A DNA stretch of 64,000 bases, from the NCBI RefSeq assembly GCF_000341285.1, contig NW_005178439.1, forward strand, positions 89,349 to 153,348, read 5' to 3'. Positions 12,359 to 23,287 of this stretch are shown in pieces. Numbering within the stretch: position 1 is the stretch's first letter; every line of letters starts with the position of its first letter. Under the pieces are notes generated by a model, which was given only the letters and a program-made list of their open reading frames with translations, did no database searches and was not told the origin of the DNA. Made by a program: the position numbers and the translations under genes. Source of the DNA: Galdieria sulphuraria (Eukaryota; Rhodophyta; Bangiophyceae; Galdieriales; Galdieriaceae).

Positions 12359-13147
12359 TGAAAACAGATGGCTTGACTTGCCATCTTCTCGAGTCATAAA
12401 ATACAAATCATAAATGCAAAACATGCGTTCGAAAAGTTCATATTTCTTACAACAACCTGTCCATCTTTCACTCGATTGGAAACATTCCCATGTTGCTTGA
12501 AACCGAGTAATCAACAACTCTCTTCTATTCTTGTAATCGAGATATAGAAGGGAGTTTATTTCTTGTATCTTTTTTCGATGCATTGGATTGGAAAGATATT
12601 CCTGTATATGCGTCTTTGTTGTAAAAAGTGAGAAAATATCTCCAATTCTTTCTTTGGCTTGTCGTATCAATGTTTTGGCTTGGTTGGCATCTTGAACCAA
12701 CCCTCTTTTCAGTAAAGCAGATAATTGATCCAAATAAAAGGTCATCCAATGACTCGAACTATCCTTTGTCGTACATAATACACTTTGAGGTTGTTTTGGA
12801 ATAGTCTCTTTATCCACGATGGACAACTTGCAAGCTTCCAATTCGGTTGCCAAAAAGTGCAACACTTGTAGCCTAGTGAGTGTGGACTCCAAACGAATAT
12901 CTTTGACAGGAATCTCCATCAACCAAGCAATATGTTGTAAACATTCTTGTTCAAGTTGAGCTAATGGTTGGTTCACATCGTAATGGAAAGGAGACTCTGT
13001 TAAGTGTTGATCCAATACCTGTGCATGAATAGAAAGATAGCTCCACTCATCCAACAAAGTGGCTGCAAGTTGTAAAAAGAGTGGAAATGGAGCTGTTTCT
13101 TCTTTCAAACTGTCTATTGAAATGTTTCCTAATCTACAAACATTCAT
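12353..13147 (-). CDS. FAM98-like protein
   Basis: The product is a 264-residue single-exon protein. The central stretch LTRLQVLHFLATELEACKL resembles the FAM98 element around LLDFLxxELQAAR, and YKNRRELLITRFQATWECFQ resembles the family's YRxRRxMLxKRLDVTVQSF segment followed by a WS-type motif. In animals FAM98 proteins belong to the tRNA-splicing ligase complex (RTCB, DDX1, RTRAF) and to cytoplasmic RNA granules. That role is carried over by family only. The N-terminus lacks a targeting signal. It is shorter than animal FAM98A (about 500 residues) because the glycine-rich tail is absent. The assignment is from remembered motifs; a profile search could overturn it. Its start is about 100 bp from the ATG of the divergent downstream gene. 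Confidence 0.6.
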   Translation of the reverse strand: MNVCRLGNISIDSLKEETAPFPLFLQLAATLLDEWSYLSIHAQVLDQHLTESPFHYDVNQPLAQLEQECLQHIAWLMEIPVKDIRLESTLTRLQVLHFLATELEACKLSIVDKETIPKQPQSVLCTTKDSSSHWMTFYLDQLSALLKRGLVQDANQAKTLIRQAKERIGDIFSLFTTKTHIQEYLSNPMHRKKIQEINSLLYLDYKNRRELLITRFQATWECFQSSERWTGCCKKYELFERMFCIYDLYFMTREDGKSSHLFSS

Positions 13148-13250
13148 AATGGTTGTTACTTTATGCTATTCAAACACTTACCCCAACTGTTGGAGTTGAG
13201 TGAGCACAGAAGAAGAATTGGTCATTATTGAAAAAGGGAGAGAGGTGAAT

Positions 13251-13794
13251 ATGTCTCCTACTTATACTGGCTTAAGAAAGATAAGACAATTGGCCAAAAT
13301 ACAAAGGATAAGAGAACAAGTATGGAAAGATAGAAAAGGAATAGTGGAAAAGGATCCTTATGCAGTGGACACCCTATTGGAACGATTTCCAACTTTATCA
13401 ACGGAAGAAAAGGTAAGTGACTCGTATATCTTGAGATATCATATATGGAATAATGGTTTGATATACTTTATATTAGCAACAATTGCAATCGATTGAACAA
13501 GGAATAGCACCTGCCACAGGACAATCTTATGATTATCTTTTTGCCAATATATTTGATAGAGCCCTTGAAACTCCACCTCCTGGAGTACGTTCTCTCCGAA
13601 AGCCTTTAAGGAAGAAACCAAAGGAACCTCATTTTGAACATCACTTACAACCTCGTATATGGGATAATCCATATTGTGAATTTCGTGAATCAGAAGCACA
13701 AGAACGTTGGAAAGCAAAATTGGCAAGATTGGAAGCAGAAGGAAAAAGTCCTAAACAAAAAGCAGAAAATAAAAGAACGACGAGAAAGAAATAG
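13251..13794 (+). CDS. Hypothetical basic protein, two exons
   Basis: I do not recognise this protein. The reading frame extends upstream to 13200 without an ATG, so the start is set at the ATG at 13251 (MSPTYTGLRKIRQLAK); an upstream exon cannot be excluded. Exon 1 ends at EEK with a GTAAGT donor (about 13413) and the frame resumes after TTAG near 13477 (QQLQSIEQGIAPATGQ). The protein is about 160 residues, charged and probably helical, with a proline-bearing centre (ALETPPPGVRSLRKPLRKKP) and a lysine-rich C-terminus (KQKAENKRTTRKK) that could bind RNA. It shares a short divergent promoter with the FAM98-like gene and ends 29 bp before the transporter start. Confidence 0.7.
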
Positions 13795-13823
13795 TAGAGT
13801 TGTCCATTTTCTTATTTGAGTTC

Positions 13824-15286
13824 ATGTGGAGATCCTATTTGCTATTTTGGATAGAAAAGATTGTTGAAAGTATTCGTTTATTAAATGAGTCACCTCGAGA
13901 ACTTTGGCTTATTTATGCCATCAAGTTTTTATCTTCTTTTAGTTACTTTTCTTATTCCCTTATTCTTACTTTATTTCTGTCCAATGAGTTTGACTTTAGT
14001 GACGAAAAAGCAGGTTGGACTTATGGAGCTTATGGATTTATGTCTGTTTTATATGGAATATCTTTGGGTTGGATAGTCGACTATTTGGGTGTTCGTTATA
14101 CTTTGTTATTAGGTGCAATTATGGGAACTTTTTCTAGATGGTTATTGGCACTTTCTTCCTCCAGTCGTGTCACCGTATTTCTATTGTATACTTTTCTTCC
14201 TTTTAGTGAAAGTCTTGGTATTCCTGTTATGACAATTGGAATTAAGAGATATACCAACTCCAATAATCGAACTATAGCATATTCTATGTTTTATACCGTT
14301 ATGAATATAGCAGCTTTGGTATCGGGTCCTGTTGTGGATGTTTGTAGACGTTGGTTTGGAAATGGTTTGGTTATTTGGGGTCACTCTTTTGATTCTTTAC
14401 AATTGGTTATTTTATGTGGTTCTATTTCCACTTTTTTGATTATTTTGATAGTTGTATTGGGTATGAGAGATGTGCAATATACCGAATCCGGAGATATTCG
14501 TTCTTATCCTATCCATTCGACTCCACTTGGAATACAATTGAAAGAGGCAAGTAGTTGTGTGTATTATCATTATTCTATGATTATATAAGAGTTGATGAAT
14601 AGGTCATTGGAGATTCTACTTTTTGGAGATTGGCCTTGTTGATGTTTCTTTTGGTTGGAGTTCGTTTAGTCTTTCGTCATGTGGATGCCACTTTACCGAA
14701 ATATATGATACGTGAATTCGGTGAAGATGCTCCATTTGGTGCTTTTTATGCTATCAATCCGTTGCTAGTGATTATTCTCGTTCCTTTGGTAGGCATATGG
14801 AGCAAAGGAGTGGATTCCTTTCCTATGATATTGTATGGTTCCTTTTTAAGTGGAGGTTCAGTATTCATTCTTTGTGTGGGACCTTATTATATATGTATTG
14901 CTACTTTTTTGATTGTGTTGAGTATGGGAGAAGCCATTTATTCCCCACGTGTGTATGAATATACGATGCAAGTATCTGGTGAAGGTAGAGAAGGATTGTA
15001 TACTTCATTAGCAAGTATCCCATTATTTGGTGTAGTATTATTTGCAGGTGGAATGAGTGGTTACTTGTTGCAACATTTTTGTTCGATAGAGAAAGTAGCT
15101 CGACATTGTTCTACGATGTGGGCGGTGATTGGATTGTTTTCTTTTTCTTCGCCTTGTTTTTTGTATTTATTTCGAAACGTGATACATCCGCCATCACTAG
15201 TTATTACCAACACTCATGTGGAAAGTATGCCACAAGTAGTGACTTTTATGATCGACGATGATGATGATGATGATGCGAGGAAATAG
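13824..15286 (+). CDS. Major facilitator superfamily transporter
   Basis: The product is a polytopic membrane protein of about 470 residues with around 11-12 hydrophobic segments in two halves, the layout of the major facilitator superfamily. The loop after the second segment (GWIVDYLGVRYTLL) matches the MFS G-x3-D-x-G-R/K-type motif. Substrate cannot be inferred. The N-terminal half resembles proton-coupled oligopeptide or drug-type carriers only in general. The single intron (about 14548-14603) begins with GCAAGT rather than GT after AAAGAG; using it restores the frame (KE then VIGDSTFW). The C-terminus is a run of seven aspartates encoded by a GAT repeat (15258-15275), which overlaps the potential upstream ATGs of the following gene. 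Confidence 0.85.
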
Positions 15287-15293
15287 AATCCTC

Positions 15294-16158
15294 ATGAATA
15301 GAATAGCTTGGAAACAAAACTTCTTTTCTTTTGGGTTGAAACAAAACTTTTCAAGTTTCTTGTGGTCGTTACCAAATAACTCTACTAGAAAAGTTCTCCA
15401 GTCCACAAATCTTTGGAAATATCGTCCTTGGACAACGAGTGCAAATAGTACAACCACAGAAACCAAAGAAAAGGATGGAAAGAAGCCTCAAGACTCAACA
15501 CCTGAAACAACAACAGCACAAGAGACGACGGAAACAGAACAATCAACTTCGAAGGAAACCGATGAACGACAGCAAAAGAGTAGTGCAAAGGGTATCAGTT
15601 TGGATCCCGAAGAACTGGTACAACAAATACAAGAACAAGAACAACAAATAGTGAAATTAAAAGACTTATCGATGCGTGCTTATGCTGAAATGGAAAACGT
15701 GCGGAAGATTGCCCAAAGAGATGTGGACAACGCCAGGAAATATAGTATAGGAGCTTTCGCAAAAGACTTGTTAGATGTTGCGGATAACTTGGAAAGAGCA
15801 CTGCAAAATATACCGGCTGAGAAACTGGACGCTGAAAAGGGAGATGCCATCGTCATCAGTTTGTACGAAGGAGTAAAAGCTACTGTAAGTAACTAGATGT
15901 ATTTTAGATAATTGAATAACTCGATGGTTTTAGAATGATGTATTACAGAAAGTATTTCAGAGATATGGAATCGAGAGATATGATCCTATGGGAGAGAAGT
16001 TTGATCCCAATCTTCATCAAGCTATGTTTGAAATACCTGACAAGTCAAGTAGTGGTATAGTATTGGCAGTAGCAAAGACTGGATATAAAATACAAGATAG
16101 AATATTACGTCCAGCTGAAGTCGGTGTAAGTAAAGTCACCGATGAAGCATCATCATAA
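15294..16158 (+). CDS. MGE1: GrpE nucleotide exchange factor, mitochondrial (Mge1)
   Basis: GrpE/Mge1 is the nucleotide exchange factor of mitochondrial Hsp70. The core is clear: a coiled coil (LVQQIQEQEQQIVKLKD), then RAYAEMENVRKIAQRDVDNA, FAKDLLDVADNLERAL, and in the second exon YDPMGEKFDPNLHQAMFEIP followed by GIVLAVAKTGYKIQDRILRPAEVGV, the conserved beta-domain ending. The N-terminus is an Arg/Asn-rich presequence followed by a threonine-, glutamate- and glutamine-rich spacer. One intron (about 15885-15933) is spliced in phase. The ATG at 15294 lies 8 bp after the transporter stop; in-frame ATGs from the GAT repeat (15258 onward) also exist but would overlap the transporter. The distance suggests either a very short promoter or one embedded in the upstream coding region. 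Confidence 0.93.
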
Positions 16159-16189
16159 TAATAAAAGTGTTGTTGAAAATTTATGATTG

Positions 16190-17935
16190 ATGAATGACAA
16201 CAAGTTTGCTATCGATATTCTTTGGTTGAATAAAACAGCTCAAGCAAGTAATGGCTTGAAACATGGAGACTATCGTCGTTATCATTTGTATTGCACTAGA
16301 AAGTTACATCGTTTGAGAAAGGCTTTGAAATGGACTCAAGGAAGAGGAAGATTTGTGAAACGAAAGATAGGAGAAGAGGAAGTTGTTTCAAAAGGTGGTG
16401 GAAGAAGTGACGTTCGATTCTTATGGTTAGTGCTTTTACAAGCTGAAAGGGCCTGGAGTCACGGAATGGAGTTGAAGGAAGAAGCTGCTTTACTACAAAA
16501 CAGTAAGAAGAGGATGTCTACGAGAAGAAAACGTCGTTGGCCACTTAGGAAATGGACAAAAGCTGCTTTATGGGCAAGGCACTTGGAAAGACTTTGTTCA
16601 TCAATAGGAGCTCCAACGAAAACTATTTTAGAAGCTCAAGCTTATGCTCAGCTAATGGCAGGTAACGCACTGTTGGAAAGGAAACAATGGAAAGCTTCAC
16701 AAGAATCATTCCAAAGAGCTTATTATATTTTGGAAAAGTTGGAACAAACAAAAGGCACAAGTGCACAACAAAGGCATATCTATCGACAATATATTCAAGA
16801 AATGGAGCCTTCTGTTCGTTATTGTCGTTATCAATTGACTAAACTACAGTTGGAAGAAAACTCTGATAACCAAGCTTTATTTGTAGCTGAATTGGAAGGT
16901 CAGTTGAATCGATTGGAATCCGAATTACAAGCCAAGGAAAATGGAGCTTCAATATTATCTGTAGAATGGCGTGGGACAAGGATTCCAATAGCCAATCGAC
17001 GTATCCAACAATGTCTTCAAAGGATAGTCGAACAAGAAAATGATAGAGATGAAAATGATATAACAAAGTTGGAAAAGATCATTTCATTGTATATGCAATG
17101 TATCCGATTAGTTTCCAAGGAATGGGAACAATTGACTATAACGGAAATGGATAAGCAAATAGGAGAAGAATTTGCCATGCTGAAAGCTTACTTTGTAAGT
17201 AATCGAGTTCAACTTGCTTTAAGAAGGAACGTGTTGATTTGGAATAATCTTGAAAGCAATCATGTAGTTTCCTGGAGGCAACGCATTCGTCTAGTTGAAC
17301 ATTGTATCAAACTATGTGAAGAGATTTTACAACTAAAGGACTTTCAGAATGATGCAGAAAGTAACAAGTATTGGTCACAAAGAAAACAATTCTTTCGAGC
17401 TTATCGATGTTTCTATTTGGCAAGTTATTTATCCAGTCGTCATATGTGGACCGAATCTTATCTCTCAAGTAAGAAAGCCTTGGAAGATTTGAAACAAATA
17501 TCAAAAGAAGATCTAAGAGATAATTGGATTCAGGAACATATCGATTCATTGCAAGAAAAAATAACTCGTCAGGCTTGTTTATCAAAAGCTTATGCATTTC
17601 TCGACGAAATCCGATTGGCAGATAAATGGAATGAGCTAAAGTTGGATGATTCAACTTGTTCAGTTTCTTTCAATGCACCTCTTATCAATAGACTGCACGA
17701 GATTGTCCTTCCCAATTCCTTTGAAAGATTAGCAAAGGATTGGAAGATGATTGACTTGCAACCAAGTTTTATGAAAGTTCCTTGCAAGCCATTTCTGTTC
17801 GACATAGCATCTGAAGAACTTTCATTTCCAGATATGTCTTTGTTTGTAAATGAAGGAAACAAGTCTGTTGAGGATACCAATGCCAAAAAAGGATTACTTG
17901 GTAGAGCTGTAAGTTGGTTTTCTGGAAAGAAATAG
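16190..17935 (+). CDS. SRP68: Signal recognition particle subunit SRP68
   Basis: SRP68 forms a heterodimer with SRP72 on the S domain of the signal recognition particle RNA and acts in cotranslational ER targeting. The 581-residue protein is intronless. The N-terminal RNA-binding region is recognisable: HGDYRRYHLYCTRKLHRLRK matches the family's Y-R-x-Y-C-x-R-x-L-R-R-L-R-K element, followed by WLVLLQAERAWSHGMELK. The rest is helical and TPR-like, and the C-terminal PFLFDIASEELSFPDMS fits the region that contacts SRP72. It starts 31 bp after the GrpE stop on the same strand and ends 38 bp from the convergent ORC5 stop. Confidence 0.9.
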   Translation: MNDNKFAIDILWLNKTAQASNGLKHGDYRRYHLYCTRKLHRLRKALKWTQGRGRFVKRKIGEEEVVSKGGGRSDVRFLWLVLLQAERAWSHGMELKEEAALLQNSKKRMSTRRKRRWPLRKWTKAALWARHLERLCSSIGAPTKTILEAQAYAQLMAGNALLERKQWKASQESFQRAYYILEKLEQTKGTSAQQRHIYRQYIQEMEPSVRYCRYQLTKLQLEENSDNQALFVAELEGQLNRLESELQAKENGASILSVEWRGTRIPIANRRIQQCLQRIVEQENDRDENDITKLEKIISLYMQCIRLVSKEWEQLTITEMDKQIGEEFAMLKAYFVSNRVQLALRRNVLIWNNLESNHVVSWRQRIRLVEHCIKLCEEILQLKDFQNDAESNKYWSQRKQFFRAYRCFYLASYLSSRHMWTESYLSSKKALEDLKQISKEDLRDNWIQEHIDSLQEKITRQACLSKAYAFLDEIRLADKWNELKLDDSTCSVSFNAPLINRLHEIVLPNSFERLAKDWKMIDLQPSFMKVPCKPFLFDIASEELSFPDMSLFVNEGNKSVEDTNAKKGLLGRAVSWFSGKK

Positions 17936-17973
17936 TTGTATCGGAACATTTCTTGATATGATGCTGAATAGCG

Positions 17974-19378
17974 TCAAGAGAGACCCAAATAAGGTGCCAA
18001 TTGTAATCCAAATTGTCTAGTAAAAGCATGAAAAGTTTCCTCTGTCACCTGACTGTGATATTTTGGATTCGTTAAAGAATCGGTTCTCATTGGAACAATG
18101 AAATTGTAATCACAAATCGTCTTCCATTCAGTTAATAAAACTCCGCTGGAATAATTTTCTGTGATTGACTGTTCTAAATATTGTTGAATGACTCGATAAA
18201 TAGCCAACAATCTTTCAAAGCTAAAGGGAATGTCTTCTATTTGAGTTGAGTAGTTGCTATTTTTCCGTCTTCGCTTTTTCAAAAATGTTGATCTTTTGGT
18301 AAATATTTTTGAGTCTCGTTTAGAGGAAATATGTGCAGCCATATAAGCAGCAATACATAACAATTTCGCAGTGTTGCTCAAATGATATTCATCAGCCAAA
18401 ATATGATTGTTCGATTGTTGGTTTTCATTTCGGTCGCTTATAAGTTGATGCTGACAATACATACCATCCAATCTTTGTTTCAAATAAGGCAAAATATTAC
18501 TATACAATTGACTTGCGTCATGAAAGGATGCAGAATGAATATCTTCTTCGATAGGTTGGATATATATTCGAAAGAGTTGTTGACATACCGTTAATAGTTG
18601 ATCGAGATAGGGAATTGCATGATAAAGTACATCCAACACAGTTCTTACGAAAGGTTTCTTAAGTTTTTCATATTTAGGATCCGTTTGTAACATGTTTTCC
18701 AATATCATGGCGCATTCATTCCATTGATAGTTGGGAAACCATATCAAATATGGCGTAGTTACATTATGAAAGGAAAGAAGTTGTCCTTTAAGCCTCTCCC
18801 ATGGAAGATATGCTGTCAAAGTTACGTGAATCCATCGAAAAGTTGAATACTTTTCTAGTTCTAGTAACACAATGAGTGCCTTTGGACATATGGATACCAA
18901 AGTATCTGCATGTAATAAGATAAGATAGGTTGGTTCCTTACAAGGAATTTCGTTCAAGTGCCGTATAAAATCGGCAAGTCTTTCAGTCTTTTTCCAACTT
19001 TGATAACCATTTGCTTTGCTAGGAATATGATTGCTTAGTCGATTCAAGATGCTCTCATAAAGTGCTCTATTCCAGTATGCAGAGTTTTCCTTTGTTGTAT
19101 TTATTCTACTTACCTTTCGTTGGGACAAAGAAAGCAATCTATCTCCACTTTTCGTTTATTCAAGGCTTCTAAGCAGAGAGATATCACTGTCTTTTTTCCA
19201 GTGCTCGGCAGTCCATAGAGATACAAGGGTAAAAGTGGTAAAACAGTAGCTAACTTCCAGTTAGAAGATGGAAATACCCTTTTTTTTCCTCACCTTTATA
19301 CAAAACAAATACATCTCTTATTTGAGTTGTTCTACAAGGAAATGCCTTTTGTAAGACTTCATAATCTTGTTCTGACAT
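17974..19378 (-). CDS. ORC5: Origin recognition complex subunit 5
   Basis: ORC5 is an AAA+ subunit of the origin recognition complex. Three exons can be assembled on the minus strand. Exon 1 (MSEQDYEVLQKAFPCRTTQI) starts at 19378. Exon 2 contains the Walker A motif YGLPSTGKKT. Exon 3 follows a 47-bp intron and runs to the stop at 17974. The Walker B region appears as TYLILLHADTL, weaker than in active AAA+ proteins. The strongest family marker is the winged-helix-adjacent segment LSNTAKLLCIAAYMAAHISSKRD followed by a KKRRRK stretch, matching the ORC5 C-terminal domain (SKFILIAAYLASYNPARTD in animals), and then IPFSFERLLAIYR. Confidence 0.88.
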
Positions 19379-19808
19379 GAAATGAATTGGCGCCCAAAAA
19401 AAATGATTTCTAAAATGACATTTTTTTTATTTTCTTTTGGATTGCTTTTGATTGCTTTCCTTAATGGTCCTATTTGGTTCCCCATTTTTTGGCTATTTGA
19501 ATCAATCCTTTCTATTCTATGTCAAAAGGTTGATATTTGAAAGATTTACTTTCATTTACAAAATTTCTAGAGATTTCCTGAACGAGAACAAGTTTATGCA
19601 TTCCTAAAGAGTAGCGTCTCATTATCTATTCAATAGCTCTCCTTCCAACATGAGATAATGAAAAAAAACCTATCCTATTCTGTAATAGTCAACACTGGAT
19701 AATCAATGTTCCTCATGTAGTAGAGTACAATCTTGTAAAAGATCCCAACCCAACAACAACTCTATCCAACTACAACTCTAACGAGTATATAAAAATATAT
19801 CAAACTTA
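19379..19808. other. Intergenic region between ORC5 and VPS10 gene
   Basis: These 430 bp separate the ORC5 start (minus strand) from the VPS10 stop (minus strand). The stretch is A+T-rich with poly-T runs (near 19420) and no open frame of note. It would hold the ORC5 promoter and the VPS10 3' untranslated region. I see no RNA gene in it. Confidence 0.6.
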
Positions 19809-22590
19809 TCAATTTCGACCAATAACAGTATATCCTCTGGCCAGTCCTCGAGATGTGTTGATAACATTTTCCAGGAATGATTGAAATACAGAAAATATCC
19901 ATTGAATTCCAATCAAAAAAGATATTCCAGCCGCTCTACATTCACCAATCAACAACCCTAATATCTCTTCCCAAGAACTAACATCTCGAAAGTCGCCTTT
20001 TATGCAACCACCCAACAATATCATACAACACTTAAGAAAGTATAGACAAATGAATATTCATTCATAGGAGTTGGCTCAACAACTTACCATGACCAACGGA
20101 ATACTTAATATCCAAAATACAAAATACACAAAGCGTCGTATCCAATATGAAACACAACTATGACGACTAGGCAACAGATTGAGTCCCTTTGTCACATCAC
20201 AAGTATCGCCCGGAATAAGTACATATCCTTTGCTTTCCAAGTAACCACATTTGCTTGAAAATTCCTGGGTACCATAAGAAGGATGACATTCGGTAGAACC
20301 GGGTTTTCGTTCATAGCCAATATCGCATTGATAATCATCCAATGTACAAGGACATGAAATGGAGGCTATTCTACTCGTAAAAGATTCTCGGTTATTACAA
20401 AGCACTTCTGCTCTTCTTCTCGTATAACAATTCTTTCTTCCCAAAGGACATTTTCCTTCCAAAGCATCAGCTGGACAAAAACTACAATAATCACTCTCAT
20501 CGGAAGATTTATCTTGATGAAACTCATTATTGTCATTCCATTTAGTAGGATCATCAACGCAAGGTTTCATTTTTGACAAAGTAACAGGATCAGATAAACT
20601 ATCACATGGACGTATATTAAGGTTACCAAAGTCTATATAAACCACTATTCCATCATTGTCTCTTTTACCCAATACCAACATTCGTTCTTGAACTGCGTCT
20701 GGTTCCGATAGTATGTTGGAAATGAACATTTCTTTATCCAATGAAATGGATAACCAAGATATGCCTCCAGTCCAACTATATCGTATGAAGTCAGTCTTTT
20801 CCATTGGGGAATATACAATCAAGGAGCCTATACAAAATAAATAGTTTTAAGTGACTAACAAAGCAATGGAATGTTATTCATTTACTTACCATAATCACCA
20901 TATTCAAAAATATATTGACCTGGGGAGGATATTTCCAACCAAGTAATTCCACCATTGGAACTTAACCATAAAGAAGCAGTGTCACTTCTCAAAGTGGCAT
21001 CGGGACCAGGCAAAAGAACTCCATGAGCTAAAATATACCCACTAGTTGTGTTTAAGGAATATGCTGATTCAAAATGATATTCTTCATAATTGGATAAAGC
21101 ACTTCCAAATAACAACAATTCCGAGTTGGGAGATGCCAAATAGTATTTGTTGTTCTGTACATCTCTTTTATAAAAATAAAAGTGAGGAACAGCTGATTCA
21201 TTCATTATCAAACGATGCCAGGCTCCACCATTATCAAAAGATAATAATGTTCTTGGACGATCTAAATGAGAAGCTTCAGGATCATAAGCATTGGTCAACA
21301 TCATTCCTGCATAATACGTTGGTCAATACAAAAAGAAGAAAATGATTAAAACTATATCCTTACCTTGTACTCCTCTAATGAGACTAAAATCCTCAAAAAT
21401 GGCTCTCCTTAAACTCAAAGAAAATCTAGTTCCAGTAGAATCACTAAGATACAAATTATAAAATGGTTTGGAATCTTCCACTCCATGAAGTACAGCCAAA
21501 AGGGCATTTTGACCTCCAACCTTCTCAGTCGACATAATATGAAAGCTTTGTTGTTGTAATACAAATGGCATACTGACAGGTTCAAAAGTTGAACCACCAT
21601 CTTTGCTTACTTTCAAAAGGACAGATGAATGCTCACGTGGATCCACTTGAGCAGCATATAAGAGACTGGGTATTCATCATGTTATTGCTCATTACAAATA
21701 TAACAACATAATAAATGAACTTACTTGCCCACAAAAGCAAAAGAATAAATATGAGACATGACAAGTTGAGGCTTACTCTGAAACCAGTCCACAGAAGCAA
21801 CAAGTTCAACATTACCATGCCAAGAAAATAAGTCTTGAGGTTTATCTCGATCCTCTTCCGATACTATAGTCAAAATAGTTACTACATGTGGCTGATTCCG
21901 ATGAAGAAAGGGAAGGAAGTAATTGCGTCTCTTCACATAGGGACAATTCTGTACAACAAGAGTTGGCATAAATTCATAATCATAAACAAAATCTTGAAGA
22001 AACGACCAAGAAAAACCAAAGTCATTAGAGCCATAAACAAGTCGCGTACAGAAAGGAATATCTTCACGTTGTGAAGGACTAAGATCTCCACAGTCACCAG
22101 CAAATATTGCAGCTAGTAAATAGTCGGGATAATCGGGATGCTGTTTCACATTTTCTACTGAAATAGAACCTTTCAAGTCTTTGCCAACAGAAATAATGTC
22201 ATAAGAGAGCTTGTCTCTTTTACTCAAAGCTTCTGTAGTTACTGCAAACGAGCCTTTCTTATCAACTACTAGTAACTTGTTGGGATTTGTGGGATGACTG
22301 ATCAAGTCAATGGCAAAGAATCCTTTCAAATATTCTTCTTCACTCAGTTGTAAATTCCAGGGACCTTTCCCTGACAGTGAGTTCCTAAATACCTTTCCAG
22401 CTTCTGTCCTAAGATATATAGTAAACGAACCGTCGGGTGCGTGTAAATATTTAGCTTGCACAGGACTACCAGAGTTGGGCAATAACTGTGCACTATCAAC
22501 TATATTTAGGTCGTTGGAACAACTAACGATGGAGAATAGAAGAAATAACAAGCAACAAACCAACAAAACTGTCATTTCTACAAGTAACAT
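19809..22590 (-). CDS. VPS10: VPS10/sortilin-type sorting receptor
   Basis: The product is a type I membrane receptor of the sortilin family, which sorts soluble hydrolases from the Golgi to the vacuole or lysosome. The first ATG of the open frame is at 22590 and gives a signal peptide (MLLVEMTVLLVCCLLFLL). The luminal part shows ten-bladed propeller repeats with Asp-box-like elements (S-x-D-x-G-x-x-W: GSNDFGFSW, SKDGGSTF, SFDNGGAWH, SSNGGITW). A cysteine-rich 10CC module follows (CSFCPADALEGKCPLGRKNC, then CPCTLDDYQCDIGYERKPGS). One transmembrane segment lies near 20080-20130 and continues across the last intron. The cytosolic tail is short and has no obvious acidic dileucine signal. Five exons are supported; the largest intron is about 85 bp. 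Confidence 0.9.
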
Positions 22591-22771
22591 TGAAGCGATT
22601 CTTTCATGAGGCAATATGAAATTCTATTTATATTTTATTATTATAAAGAAAGTTATATTTATTCAACTATCTTATTTCACTTTACAACTCTCTTTGGACA
22701 CGTATTTCTTCTTTCTCTTTGGATGTGGATTTCAGACTTCGAACATTTGGTGACTTGGCAATTGAATTGAC

Positions 22772-23081
22772 ATGCCAAGCAAAAAGATAACTAAACAATC
22801 TATTCAAAGAAAAGGAAGAAGTCTATCTCATTATAATCTATTTATGAGAAACTGCGTATTAAAGGTAGGCGAAATATATTCATTCTATATATGAACGGAA
22901 GAAAACTTAGCTAACAACCACGTGCACTCTGTATTTACTTTAGGTGAAAAAAGAAAATCCTTTTCTAAGTCATCGTGAAGCGTTTCAGAAAGCTGCAAAG
23001 GAATGGAACAAGTCTCCAGAAAATCCGAAAAATATTTCTGCTACAAACATCAATATGGAAACTGGAAATCAGAAGAAATAA
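22772..23081 (+). CDS. Small YABBY/HMG-box-like protein (76 residues, two exons)
   Basis: This gene is too short to appear as a long open frame. Exon 1 starts at the ATG at 22772 (MPSKKITKQSIQRKGRSLSH) and ends at LK with a GTAGGC donor (22865). The frame resumes after TTTAG near 22945 and stops at 23081. The joined core reads HYNLFMRNCVLKVKKENPF, then LSHREAFQKAAKEWNKSPEN. This is very close to the HMG-like YABBY domain of land plants (NxF...I-x-R-I-K-x-x-x-P-x-x-SHREAF-x-x-A-A-K-x-W). No zinc finger of the plant YABBY N-terminus is present. It is likely a small DNA-binding protein. It lies about 180 bp from the VPS10 start and is divergently transcribed. Confidence 0.8.
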
Positions 23082-23287
23082 TATTGTCTATCAGCTTTGG
23101 GTATTCTTCTCATACATTCCTTCATAATAAATAGAGTTGACATATTTTCTATTTCCTTTTGTTTCTTATCGTACCTAACAGTTACTTTCTATGTGTCGTT
23201 TCAAACGGAGGTCATTGTACAACAATGTTAGTATTATTTCTTGAGATTGAAGAACAATGTAGTCAGAGTTCTCATACTTTTACCAAG

